NCBI RefSeq assembly: GCF_052857255.1
Contig: NC_135505.1
Coordinates: 27,462,999 to 27,526,998, forward strand
DNA: 64,000 nt
Direction: 5' to 3'
Origin: Amblyomma americanum
Lineage: Eukaryota; Arthropoda; Arachnida; Ixodida; Ixodidae
Part shown: piece after piece, positions 33,741 to 44,790 of the stretch
How the letters are laid out: each line of letters begins with the position of its first letter
Numbering within the stretch: position 1 is the stretch's first letter
Position numbers and translations under genes: made by a program
Notes under the pieces: model-generated
What the model was told of the DNA's origin: nothing
What the model saw: only the letters and a program-made list of their open reading frames with translations
Database searches by the model: none

Positions 33741-34229
33741 TTGAAGGTAAACCCCCGTATGCCGCATGTGTCGGGGAAACTTGTCAGTGAATGTGGCGAC
33801 AAAGTGTCGGTAGGGAGGAAGGGGTTGTGAGACCGAAGCTCGGTGAGGAGATAAGCGCCACTTTCATAGCTGTAGGCTCAGTACAGAATCCCTCGCACGA
33901 AAATATCTGTGGCTGGGGCATAGGCGGCTACCGGGACGGCTGCGGTGTCGATGTTCATGGTGTGGACCTTGGCGTAAGACACTGCACGAGCACGGACGGG
34001 CATGCTCACTGTGATTGTGTTGTTAGTGGGGTGGATTCGGACCTGGTCGGCAGTGAGTGCCAAGCGTTTGTGGCCTTCGGCGGCTTCGTAGATGGCAACA
34101 GCCAGTCATGCGGGGCCGACGGTTTTGTGTATTCTGTCTTTTTTTGGGGAAGGGAGAGTGCGTCTTCCACGAACGGCATCGTTTACTGCTACCTGTGTTT
34201 CTCGTCGTCCGCGTGCCCACCTTTGAGTT

Positions 34230-34251
34230 TGTGTGTGTGTGTGTGTGTGTT
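34230..34251. repeat. (GT)n microsatellite
   Basis: Eleven uninterrupted GT units within the LINE gag leader. Confidence 0.9.
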
Positions 34252-34904
34252 TTCTACGCTCGTGTGCGCGACGGGGTGCCATTGGGGACAGGAGCAGTGC
34301 GGTGACACTCCCAGTGTTTGGAACCCCGGTGTCTGACCCGGGATCGGTTTTCCACGACGGCGCCCGGGAGGCGAGTTGGGCGGCGAAACGGCCGGATGCA
34401 GGTGAAACCGGCCAGGCCCCTCGGACTCTCGGCAAGACAGTGGCTTCTTAGAGGGCAAAGAAGAGAGCGTTTGTGTCGGGTGTTCCGTGTAACCACTCTT
34501 TGTGTATCCGCAAAGTCAATGCAGTTTTCCATGCCTTTTTGTTAAAGAATGCGTCTTCGATTCGTCACTGTTTCCTGAATATTCACCGTCGCACGATTCG
34601 ACTCTCCCACACAAATTTTTCGCAACAGACGGCGTGGAGGTTGTGTGTGCCTTTCGTGCGGAGGATATTTTGAGGTCCTCCGAGGGCAGGCGGGAGGAGA
34701 AGCGGACGCTTCTTGGTCGGCGGGGGACAGCGTCAGCGACGCCGTGAATTCGGGAGAGTCGGTGTCGTGGTGGGGTCTGGGATCCGGCAGGTTGTTGGTG
34801 AGCCGGAGATATTCTTTGGTATCGGAGCTTCATCTCGAGCGCCGTCCAAGTGCCGTCGGGTATTCCGCGGTGGCAATGTCGTTGCCTTCCACAGTGTACG
34901 GCAT

Positions 34905-36088
34905 AGTCGAGGCGTAGTTGGGTTCGGCGGGATGCTGCGTCGCCGCCGTAGCTGCGCGCGAACGCACCGAGGACATGCGACAGCAGTTCGGCTTTGCTGC
35001 CGAAGATGGCGTGGCCAAACGGAAATTGGTGGAAAATTCAGGACATATTGCCTCTTTGGGTCTCAAATTACCACCACCTGGTCCGGAGTGCTAGTTGTAC
35101 GTCAAAGGCAGAAAAGGTTAACTTTAAGTTGCCGGGAACAAGGAATTTTTTCGAAGAAACACAGACGCATTTCAGGTGCGTCCATTCTCTCCGAGCGTTC
35201 GCCCTAGCGCTAAGAAACGTGGCAGACACGCGGTGCTGCACCAGTAGGTCGCAGTGTGAATTGCATGAGCAACCTCTCGCGATCAGCCACTAATTTGACT
35301 GCCACCTTCCATGGTGGCAGGGTGGGCGCGCTGCCTATCCAGTGTATACGGAACGCACTCAACGTTACCGAGGCCAATCCGCGTCAAGTTGCCCGATATA
35401 ACACAGTTTTCGCTCTCTACAGAGGTTCAACAGTAGTTAAACTGCAGATATTTTTTGCACTTGGTGCATGCACGCTGGAAGCGGTGACGCAATTCTTCTC
35501 CACCTTTTTCGCAATTTTCGTTAGTGCAGGTGTTCTGAAATTAGCGTGCACTATGTGGAAAGCTCCGCAGGAGCCATAGGTGTCGCAGACAAATCCTGTC
35601 TACCTTTGTTTATATAACCGTATGCCCGGGCATCTGAAACACGACACCTGCCATTTGCGCGCATGTAAGGGGTGACACGCCCTCGATCTTTTTACGTGTA
35701 CAACAATCACAGCACTTTGCGATAAATCAGCACCAGCGCTAATCCTCTTACACCACGGGTGCAACAAGGTTCCGCAGGCCGCCACCGCCGCTGCAGGATG
35801 CACCATAGTTGTCTTTTTTTCGCAAATAATCAAAAAGTGCTCAGAATTGGCTGCTGCAAACTGCAAACAGGTAACGCAACGTACCAAAGGTCGCATCTTT
35901 AATGAAACGCAAGTGACACACTTTAACCCCAATGCATTTACTCATATGCAGATCTCTGAACCAGAAAAAAAGAAGCTCTCTGGCTCCTCTCGTTAACAAA
36001 ATACTATCGTTACAAACTGAGCGTTTTTTTTCGGACAGAACTTTTTAAGTGGGAAAAGAGATTAAGATATTGTTTTTACAAATAAACT
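34905..36088. other. Intergenic; LINE 5' leader and a small perfect hairpin
   Basis: The first part is probably the 5' leader of the LINE that starts at 34904. No gene recognised. An 8-bp perfect inverted repeat, CTGCCACC and GGTGGCAG with a 6-nt loop, lies at 35299-35320. The remainder up to the M13-like gene shows no supported feature. Confidence 0.4.
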
Positions 36089-38109
36089 TCAACAATTTTC
36101 AAAACAACACAAACGGCGAGACATGGGCGACCCATTCGGGCAAGCGAATGCCTTCCCAAAAGCCTGCGAATTTCGCAACGCCAAGTTGATGTCTAAACGC
36201 GAAACCATTTCCGGGAGCATTGCACACCGGTCGTATGCCCACATGAGGAAGATAAACCGTCCGATGGACATTTTTCTGCCGTCGACAGCAACCATGGTGT
36301 TCCACTGAGGATCTATCATAGCGTCGATCGCCGACACCACGCCCAGTGCAGCAGTGGCCGTCGTTAGAAAGTCGCCGCTGTCGTGCTTGCTGGAGAGTTG
36401 GTCCCTGAAGCACTGAAGGCGACTTTCGATGTTTCTCCGTGTCTCAGCCGGCCACGATGAATTCAAGAAGTAAGACTACATTAGAGCCGCTGTGTCCACT
36501 CCCACGATGGCAATGTCGAGTCCAGCATTGCTCGACGTTTGATTCAGGAGGGTGTACAGGCTACTTGACAGGAATATGACATCACCACGCCTCTCCATAA
36601 CGGGCAGAAAAGTGCTGTCAGTAAAAGGTACCTTTCGCGCAACCTTGCTTCTCCGACTATCGAAGCCGTAAGAACGGGCGGCTAGCAGGTTCCTGGCAAA
36701 ACTTGTCGACACTTCCTGGACGGGAAGATCTGATACGGCCACTTCCTCCGGGAGCATAAGCTTTAGTTTGTTCAGTTGCTGGACGAGCTGCACATTAGAT
36801 GTCCCATTGAACAGAGAATGCCTTAAAGCTTGGTCGATAACATTCAAGCGTATCCGAGAGAACAAGAGGCGGATGTGAGCGTTCATGCTGTCAGTGCTCA
36901 TTACCTCGGCTAGGAATCTGTCCTCAAGTTCACAGACGTCCAGCAGCAGACATGATATGCCCATAGATGGTGTACTCTTGCTCGCAGAAGCGCCTTCTAT
37001 GTCGAAGTGAACCTTCAAGGCGGTGTATGAGATTGCGTAAGCTTTAGAGGAACGCTGGCGACCAGCACTGAACAAATGTTTAAAAATTCGTCTAGGCCGT
37101 CATCTTCCTGCAATTCAACTGTTGTGACTTTCGGATGTGCAGGGAAGACAAAGTCATCCAATATCACCGCCCAGTCACCTGTCCCTACAGCCGAAAAAGG
37201 GGAGATGGCAATATCTCGAGACATGCCCTGTGAATTTTTACTTTCTTTGGTAATGCGCAAGGCATCTTCAAGCTTTAGAAGCTGTTTGGTTGTTAGGGAC
37301 GTATTAAGGGCTTTGTTAGCGGACTTAAGCGCAATGGCCGAAAAATTGACGAATCTCGGATCCGAAGCCCAGCCGTCGTTTCTTTCGACGGCGACGACAG
37401 TCCCTTCTTTCGAGATAGAGAAAGAAAGCACAGATGGCAGGCCATACTTGAGGCTCAGGTCAGCAAAGAGGCGAACCGTATGAACAGCATCCGTCGGTGG
37501 TCTGGTTACATCAACTTGTACGATGCCGGTCACTAAATCGGCGATGTCTTCTTCTGGCGGTTTGTCTTCCTCAAAGCGCTTCTTGAGTGCGGCCAGCATC
37601 TCACCAGCAGCGCTTGTGTCTGTCCCCACAGCCTCTGGTTCCAAGACCCTCATTTCCAAGGCGACCCTGAACATGGGCGACAGGTGCTCGGGAGTGCCCG
37701 CGTCCACCCTGGAGCAGACGTGGGCATAACAATCTTCGCAAGGGTCGACGCTCAGATTGAGTACCCTCTGCACCATGCGGAACTCGTCCGGGCAGCAGAG
37801 GGAGCCGTTGGGAGAGAGATGAGCCTTGTGCTTCCCGAGTACGACCACGATCACCAGGGCAAAGAGAGAGGCCGCGAATGCAACGCCTAGGAATGCCAGC
37901 AGGACCTTCGCAGTGCCTGTGCGGGATACGACTGCGAGCTGCTCAAATGGGGAAAACAGCTGCGTCGTGGTCGCTGGTGGCGACAACGCTTTGTTGTTGC
38001 TCATCCGTCCAACCGCAGTATTCCCGACTTCAGAAGAAGGCGGTTTCTGTGCCTCAGGCAGGGGTGGCGATGCTAGCGGAGGCTCGTTCGACTGAACCTT
38101 GTTTTCCAT
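36089..38109 (-). pseudogene. Neprilysin-like (M13) protein, intronless, catalytic motifs absent
   Basis: M13 proteins are type II membrane zinc endopeptidases of about 700-770 residues. The start at 38109 gives a Pro-rich cytoplasmic tail, one membrane helix (residues about 68-92) and the M13 N-terminal signature CCPDEFRMVQRVLNLSVDPC (105-124) followed by a CYAHVC motif. A frameshift at about 37040-37075 leads into 36476-37075, and a TAG at 36476-36478 precedes 36089-36475, whose end matches the M13 C-terminus (LRNSQAFGKAFACPNGSPMS). Where the family has HExxH the sequence reads VGVDTAAL, and no ENxxD is seen, so it is a pseudo-peptidase or a decayed gene. There are no introns over about 2 kb; it may be a retrocopy. 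Sequencing indels cannot be excluded for the frameshift. Confidence 0.7.
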
Positions 38110-40266
38110 TGAGAGCGGAGGTCTCAGTTGTCTTCTTCCTTCTCAACAGCGCACGTTCCGGCCCATCGCATGCCCTGTCGTTGTTGTTGCCTCTGAAGCG
38201 ACGCATATAATGTCCTGTCAGAAGCTAAGTATTTAAGAAAAAGAGGAAACGGAAGCGTGAAATCTGCCGTAACAATTAATGATCTTTCACCAATTTTAGA
38301 AGCTACAGTTGATGTCCACCAATGACCGCTGAGGAAAGTAGTACTTGTGTGGTTAGCCTCGGCACGTAATTTTTTCCTTTATCTCTCGTTTTGTTCCCGT
38401 TTGTACTACATATGTAGCCTAAAGAAAAGGCCGCAAAAAGTGTTGGAACTCCTCGCTTTCCCTGTCAAGGCTAAATACATGCATAACAGACAGCGGGTCA
38501 TCCTTATTATAAGGCTCGGAAAGCGTCTTGAAGGTAATAAGAAAACACAAGTTTAAAATTTTGTGCGTGGATTTTTCAATAATATCCACTCAACAAAGCA
38601 GGAATTAGTCGCTCAGATGATGACAAAATACGCACTGGAACATATCCGTATTTGTGAGTTACCAAACACCAAAACTGCCAACAAAAGGCGACATCAGGCC
38701 GCAGCGCGGATGCTGTTGGCAACAGGTGGAGAGAGTGGGCTAGCATTGAAAATAACTCTTTATTTTGCCGCTAAGAATAGAATTCAGTAGCGCCGATAGC
38801 AGCACGTGCGTTGAATGCTTCAACGGATAAATCTGTGTGTTGAAAACTTGCAGTGTGAGCAAATTTTCCACGAGAGCAAAATGCGGCGCTTCTATTTTTT
38901 TTTACTTTTGTCCTCAACACTACCGGAGGTTCGAACATCTCGTCCAAGGTATGCCAATTGTTTTTACTTGCCGAAAAAGAAAGAGGCAGGGAGGTAGACG
39001 CATACCAACTCCTCCTCTTCAAATGCGACTGCAACTTATCTAACAGCTGGCCGAGGCTCAACAAGCTTTCGGAAAAATTATTCCGGAATATGCTTCTTGC
39101 GAGAGGCGGCCTTTTAGTCGACAGAACTGTCACGTTCACCTCCTCTTCCCTCTGTAGCCTGAAGAACACTCTCAAGTACTAATTAGTGCCAACGTCCACT
39201 AAGCCGCTATGTTGCAAGCAGAATGGCAAGAATCGCATCGGCAATAATGGCAGGATTGACGTTAATGATCGAATGAGGCAGAACGGAACTGTGAGCAAGT
39301 TGACAATGCACGGAATCTTGTGCCAGCGCTGCGAGCGAGAGATGGCCGTGTTGGAAAATGCAGCCCGTTTCTATGCACAGCCTTTGTAAAAGTGTAGAGC
39401 CCAACGGGGCTCCTTCTGGACCGTGAAGTGGGCGTCTTGTAGCATCCGTGGAAGTCTAGTTACGAAACGGCAATAATAAAATTTCTTCTGAAGTCTAGCT
39501 TTTCTAATTATCCCTTTTAACTGTGAGCCAACTGTTGAATATTTAGGATACTGCTGTGAAGCTATTGACGCGAACGGTCTTACCTCACGCCGCGTAGCAA
39601 AATCTGCCTTTTAAAGTATGCCCTGTGCTCGTGCCGAGAAGTTAAGACTGTAAATGAAAAAACAATGGTTTCTGTTTTTGGCAATAAATGGTAGAAATCT
39701 ACAAGCGCCCGGGAAAAGACCACTGTATATATTGAATAGTGAAGTCTAACGATATGCGAACAAAACTGCGTTCATTAAGTACCCCGTTAAGGACACAGGG
39801 CAGGCTACAATTAAAAAGAAAATTATTAGTGTTTATTTTATTTCCCAGTCCTCCCTCAACAATGCACAGTGCCCCACGTGGTTCTGCGCGTTTTTTTTTT
39901 TTTTTGAGCAAACACAACCAAGTTTTCGGAATCATTTAGCGAGCGGCAGCGCTTCATTTTTTGTACCTGGTACAACGTGGTTGTCAATCACGTTTCCGCT
40001 CCAAACAAAACTGTCAAGAATAAAAGCTGCACTTTTCTCGAAGCTTAGCGTATTTTATAAAGCAGACTGGCAACAAAAATGCACGTGGTAGTATTTATTG
40101 AACACTGATGGCTTTAATACCGTGTTGTTCTTCCCACATGTGAGACGCGTGTGAGACTGGCTCTTTCGTTTACAGGATACAAACTTATTATGGCTCTGCA
40201 ATGAGATGAAATGTTGGACATCTGAAAACAATGCGGAAGGCTCTTTAAACCACATATTTTCATATT
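38110..40266. other. Intergenic, no supported gene
   Basis: AT-rich sequence upstream of the M13-like locus. A TATA-like ACATTATATGC is at about 38203-38214 in the orientation of that gene. A 134-codon minus frame at 38771-39175 has no recognisable domain and is not supported. T-rich runs near 39890-39905. Confidence 0.4.
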
Positions 40267-40536
40267 TTGTTCACCGATAAGGACCCAGGTCATGGGCTCT
40301 GCCTGAAAGTCGCCGCCCCTTGGTGCGCCTATAACCGGGCGCAGTTTGCACAGGAGCCATTTGTGCGCAAGGATTACTTGTACCCTGCAGTCCTTCTTAC
40401 CATGGAGCCAATTTTCCATCCACTAGCTCACCCAGAGCAACTCAAAAAGTACCTTCACGGGAAGACCCAAGCTGCCAACGAATCTCTGAACCATGTCGTG
40501 TGGGAGCATGCACCGAAAAACATGTGTAATGTATAA
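40267..40536 (+). pseudogene. Mutator-like transposase domain fragment
   Basis: An 89-residue frame reads VAAPWCAYNRAQF, PAVLLTMEPIFHPLAHPEQL and YLHGKTQAANESLNHVVWEH then APKNM. The W-C-x-Y-x-R-A, CLxGxTQNxNESxNxxIW and CPK order is characteristic of a widespread invertebrate domain annotated as Mutator-like transposase. Only the C-terminal part of the domain is present, with no upstream catalytic region, so it is a fragment or a captured piece. Confidence 0.5.
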
Positions 40537-40964
40537 CAGCTTCTTCTGAATCTAGCGATCGTGTTACAAATCTGAACTTTGAACTTTAGGGTTCGAATAA
40601 TAGCGGATAAATCACACCGGGACAAAAACGGAATAACGATAACAAAAACATTGGCTATATTTATGAAACATTACACACCTTTTCCTTCGACGACTCTTCT
40701 TTTCGCACAGACCCCGTCTACCCCTTTTTCCCCTCAATCCACGAGGCACTCTTTCTGTTTCCCCGCAGGTGCACATGGTTTGGTGGTCGCGTCCCCGCCC
40801 CCACACTTGCGCTGTGGCCGACACCTAGAGTTCCTTTTGGAAACACCGCTCGCGGGCGTGTAGAGCAGAAGCGCCGTCTGTTGCCGATACTGTAGAAGCT
40901 TGGGCAAATTGGTGTGACATGGTTTTTCAGCAGCTCAGGGGACAAAGGACGTGGCAAGTGCACA
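40537..40964. other. Unassigned spacer
   Basis: Between the transposase fragment and the Penelope-like element. No supported feature seen. Confidence 0.4.
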
Positions 40965-42860
40965 GACACGGCGCTGAACTTACAACTGGTTTATTGAGGT
41001 GATTTTCACTACTTAAATACAGTGGCAACCAATCTCAAATGAAAAGACAGATACACAAAACAGATTGACGAAAATGATAATTCCTGAGCACAGGTCTACA
41101 GTGGCACAAGAACAGCTGCGCACGTTTTTCTATTCTCATCAAGGAAACGTAGTTCTTTATCAGACAGAGCTATTGAGGCAACGTTTACGCATTCATCTTT
41201 GAATTTATGGATTTCATGAGCTTCAATGATTTCACGAGTGATTTTTGTTCTATTATCTGACAGCACTCGACACTGAGTGAAAACAGGATAACACGGCAGT
41301 TTTTTGTTCTTTTTTCTTTCCTCTGTGCAGTCTCTGCAATGAATGCCAAGGTGACGGGAAGCGGTGCCGCTCACGTTGTTGTTGTGTTCCCGCAACCGGT
41401 CGTTGAGGCAACGACCAGTTTGCCCCATGTAGTGCTTGCCACATGTAAGCGGAAACCTGTACACAACATTGCTGCTACATGGTACAAAACCTTTCTGGGG
41501 TTTCTTATCGCAGCCAACCATCCTTTCATTGCTGCTGTTTATAATATGGCAGAGTTTGGAGAGCTTATCGGGCGCGGAAAAAACAACGTTTACATCGGCA
41601 CGCGCTGCCACCCTTTTCAGATTATGTGAAATGCGGTGTAGATAAGGAATAACCACATACTTTCTTTTTTCTTCCTTGTGCCTTTCAGTGGAATCTCTGC
41701 GGCCTGAATTAATGATTTCTCTTAACAGGCTCTCTGATATTGCAATCAGAAGGTCGGAAGGGTATCCTGCTACTTGTAAGCGTACCACCTGATATTGATA
41801 GCTGTCTTGCATCGCATGATGGCATGATTTTTCTAGGGCATTTCTTAAACACAACTTTGCGATGCCGCGCTTTACAAGCTTAGAATGTACAGAAGCGAAA
41901 GGCGTGAGGGGATTCTGGCATCGTGGCCCGTAACGCCAGCACACATGGCTATTGTTGAGGCACATGGCAAGATCTAAAAAACTTAACTTTCCTTCAGAAG
42001 GCGTTTCATGCTTCAAACCAAGAGGGTCAAGACAGGTGTGAAATATTGATAAAACTTTCGAGACCGAGGCCTCTGCGTCAGTAACTGCACATGTCATAAA
42101 AACTAAAAAATCATCTACAAACCTAAAAACACGAGCCACGCTTTCGTCTAGTTGACTATCAAGGAGCCTGTCATGGTGCGCGAGATAAATAAACAGATTC
42201 ATTCCAGGTGGAAAATGTCGAGTTAAGGTAAAATGTAAGGAATTCCAAGAAGTTGCTATTGCTGATGCCTGCAGAATTCTGGAAAGCTACCACACCAAAG
42301 GAATCAATGCATTCTTCAACGCTTGCCAGGAGTTTCTTTTGCGGAAGGGAATAATATAAATCTTTTTTTATCGATAGAGCAGGCCGAAAAGCCTTTCCGT
42401 GGGTTTCCTTGCAAGAAAGCGATTACTTGGTTAGAACTCTTCACCTCAAAAGGGTCGTCAATGGTTAAGAGTTTCAGCTTGTCTTGCAAAAATAACGCGA
42501 CAGACTTTTGCCATGTGCCATCCTCGGTGACTATTGCTCAAAGTGGGCAGTCCATCTTGTGAGTTTTGGATTTTTGTGATGCCAAAAGCGCTCTACTTAA
42601 CGAAAGCAGAAAACGCTATCAGTTCAACTCTCCGGCAGAGAAGCGATGTCGATCTAAGTAAAGTGAAAGCCCGAGCACGGAAAATGTGTGCACAAATGAA
42701 TTCGGAATCCCTAGCCAAGTGTATAGAGAAAAGCAAGGGGTGTAGAGAAAAGCCAGCTAAATTGGTAGTAATACACAGAATTGCTTACCGAAAAAAGAAA
42801 CAAAGGTGTTTACTTATACAGCACTGTCACGAAAGTAGCATATCATGCACGGCTCTATTA
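40965..42860 (-). mobile_element. Penelope-like retroelement (-)
   Basis: The minus strand has RT segments upstream of the main frame (DGLPTLSNS then EDGTWQKSVALFLQDKL and KKDLYYSLPQKKLLASV, 42290-42560) in shifted frames, then a 368-codon frame at 41096-42202 with RFVDDFLVF (RT motif C) and a GIY-YIG endonuclease (VYRFPLTCGKHYMGQTGR, then RLREH). The 5' boundary near 42860 is uncertain. Penelope-like elements use this endonuclease instead of APE or integrase. Confidence 0.85.
41096..42202 (-). CDS. Penelope-like RT C-terminal half and GIY-YIG endonuclease
   Basis: A single open frame of 368 residues. Residues 27-35 are RFVDDFLVF, the RT active-site motif with both Asp present. Residues 60-200 form the thumb and linker (LKHETPSEGKLSFLDL; RKYVVIPYLHRISHNLKRV). 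Residues 247-275 hold the GIY-YIG-type core, here VYRF and HYMGQ with R264, N267, R269 and R271 following, then a downstream H/C cluster near 280-295 (HLGIHCRDC) and a Glu in TREIIEAHEI near 330. The start at 42202 is not the true N-terminus, since RT motifs A and earlier lie upstream in other frames. The protein would prime reverse transcription at nicked DNA. Intact enough to suggest moderate age; function as a whole is lost. Confidence 0.8.
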   Translation of the reverse strand: MNLFIYLAHHDRLLDSQLDESVARVFRFVDDFLVFMTCAVTDAEASVSKVLSIFHTCLDPLGLKHETPSEGKLSFLDLAMCLNNSHVCWRYGPRCQNPLTPFASVHSKLVKRGIAKLCLRNALEKSCHHAMQDSYQYQVVRLQVAGYPSDLLIAISESLLREIINSGRRDSTERHKEEKRKYVVIPYLHRISHNLKRVAARADVNVVFSAPDKLSKLCHIINSSNERMVGCDKKPQKGFVPCSSNVVYRFPLTCGKHYMGQTGRCLNDRLREHNNNVSGTASRHLGIHCRDCTEERKKNKKLPCYPVFTQCRVLSDNRTKITREIIEAHEIHKFKDECVNVASIALSDKELRFLDENRKTCAAVLVPL

Positions 42861-42861
42861 T

Positions 42862-44790
42862 AAATTTGGTCACTTCGTTTTTCCATTGCCATAGAAAGTA
42901 GCGGGGTTTAAGCATTTAGAACTCGCGGTATTACAAATGTCAACATTTGGTGGCCATAATTTGTGCGGGACTTTCAAACATGGAAATTAGCTGTTTCTTT
43001 ACTGTAGTTTATTTGATTCTTTGTGTATATAGCGTTTTTGTCATGCATTGTTTGTATTTTAAATAGCTTGTGTTTTCTAAAAAGCTCCCCTGTGTCTTGG
43101 CTGAGTGTAAGATTGAATATAGCCCGGTAAGCCCCTTTTTGCAGCGAAAATAATTTGCTATACTCATAAGTGTTGTTAGTCCCCACACAAGTAGCCCGTA
43201 ATGTATATAGGAGTGAACTATAGAGTAGTATATCTGTAGTTTGTATCTTACAGGTAAAAGCATTCGCAGTCTGTTTATTGTGCCCACTGACCGCGATACT
43301 TTACTGCGCAAATAGTTGAAGTTTGAAATTTTAGTTGAAAACCTTCAGTAATGGCCTTGTTTTTGGCTATGAATACGACATATTTAGTCTTTTTAACATT
43401 TAGTTTCAATAGGTTAGATTCCAGCCAAGAAGAAAGTTCTTGTAGCCATAAGTTTGCCTCTTTTTCTAATATAGCCATATTATTTCCTGAAAAGAACACA
43501 TTAGCATCATCTGCATAAATAATAATATTCTTAGGCTGCGGTATGTTCACTATGTCGTTAATATATAGAAGGAACAGTATCGGTCCTAAAATAGAACCTT
43601 GGTGTACACCAACTACAATTTCTTCTGGTGTTGATGATACTACGTTTATTTGTGTTTTTTGAAAACGATTGTTCAAATAGCTTTTTAGAACCTCAAGAGC
43701 GAGACCTCTTACCCCGTACCGTTCCAGCTTTTGAAGAGCGATATCGTGCTTTACCGAGTCTAAAGCTTTCTTTAAATCGAGAAAAAATCCTATTGTTACT
43801 AGTCTTCTTTCTATATTATCAATTAGCTTTTCCGTTATATTACGCAAAGCAGATTCTGTTGTTTTATTATTTCGAAATCCATACTGCTCTTTCGCAATAA
43901 TTTCGTGTCCTGCCAGATAATTATACAGGATATTATTTATTGCATGTTCAGCTACCTTCGCAAAAGTAGAGAGAACAGAAATCGGTCTGTAGTTGTTGAG
44001 GTTGTTGGCGTCATCTCCCTTGTGAATTACAGCTACACGAGCCACTTTCATCAAGTCTGGGCACCCGCCAGTGCTAGGCATGATTTTACGGATATGCGTT
44101 AGTGGGGCGGCTATAATATCTGCAACAAATTTAATTGACCTTGTTAAGATGTCATCTATTCCCGGGGCGCTATTGTTTCCGAGTGAGTTGATTATGTCTA
44201 CAATCTCATTATCAGTACATGGCTCCAGGAAATTGAATTTGTGTATCTCTTCTTTATGTAACTTGTATGCTCCTTACGGAATGGATCTACATTTCCCATT
44301 ACACGAGTTGTAAGGAAAAGCTCGTTAAATTTATTTGCCAAGTCAATCCTTGTGTATTTTGTTATTAAGGTTGAGTAAAGAGAGGACATTGTTTGATTTT
44401 TTTTCCGAGGATATCGTTTACGAGAGCCCAACTCTGCTTTGGAGATGTAGTAGGAGATGTAAACAAAGCTCGTTTATTTCCAGATTGCGAAAGGAAATAT
44501 AATGATTTGTATTATACTACTCCTTTGCGCGGGAGACAGTGCGCTTAAGTGTGGCTGCAACATACTTATAATCCAACCCATTTCGTGGGCATTGATTTAT
44601 GAGAAGTTTCTTCAAAGCTTCTATGCGTCGTCTATATGCACGCGTGCACTCAGCATTCCACCAATTGTTGGCGATCGCACACTTGGTTCTCTTGACCAAA
44701 AATTCAGACTTTTGCCTCGCATGTTCCAGTGCTGAACATGCGTGTCTAAGCAAGGCAGCAAAGTGGGCTAGTTGGTTGTACATTTGGTAT
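42862..44790 (-). mobile_element. CR1-like LINE (-), 5' truncated
   Basis: The minus strand has the linker (44517-44783: NNWWNAECTRAYRRRIEAL), a decayed segment, and a 268-codon RT frame at 43275-44081 with VAVIHKGDDANNLNNYRPIS, FFLDLKKALDSVKHDIAL, GVHQGSILGPILFLLYIND and IIYADDANVFFSG. The thumb continues at 43009-43311 with IVHSYIHYGLLVWGLTT. The usual GVPQG is GVHQG. It is truncated inside the endonuclease-RT linker by the adjacent Penelope-like fragment. Confidence 0.8.
43275..44081 (-). pseudogene. CR1-like RT palm, 268 codons
   Basis: Contains RT motifs in order: RPISVLSTFAKVAEHAI, EQYGFRNNKTTESAL, FLDLKKALDSVKHD (motif A; Asp present), GSILGPILFLLYINDIV, IIYADDANVFFSG (motif C; both Asp) and KLNVKKTKYVVF. 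Its C-terminal frame is lost at about 43290 and continues in another frame. It shows less decay than the LINEs around it. Confidence 0.75.

Larger units (their letters stand above)
30480..34904 (-). mobile_element. Tick RNase H-clade LINE (-): gag, endonuclease, RT N-part; two insertions
   Basis: ORF1 starts at ATG 34904 with MPYTVEGNDI, the usual start of gag in tick LINEs of this clade, continues with LALTADQVRIHPTNNTITV (about 34010-34070), and has a zinc knuckle CIVCKGSHHFGIISCRYP (33300-33355). The endonuclease starts with ITVWQWNSSGLKTKRRAF (32140-32200), includes AVWGYPRKACGRKGAKVWET (31720-31780) and FDNSVTQDSCSDFTFARN. RT reaches ILGIDVSEAFDNVSH (30510-30560). The RT palm and RNase H parts are missing. 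Interrupted by a SINE (32640-32873) and a LINE tail (33438-33740); frames are broken throughout. Confidence 0.7.

Noticed and set aside
33791..34336. 181-residue plus-strand frame
   Set aside because: It is antisense to LINE gag, which has clear motifs on the minus strand.
38771..39175. 134-residue minus-strand frame
   Set aside because: No domain, no coding context, and overlapping frames of similar length on the other strand.
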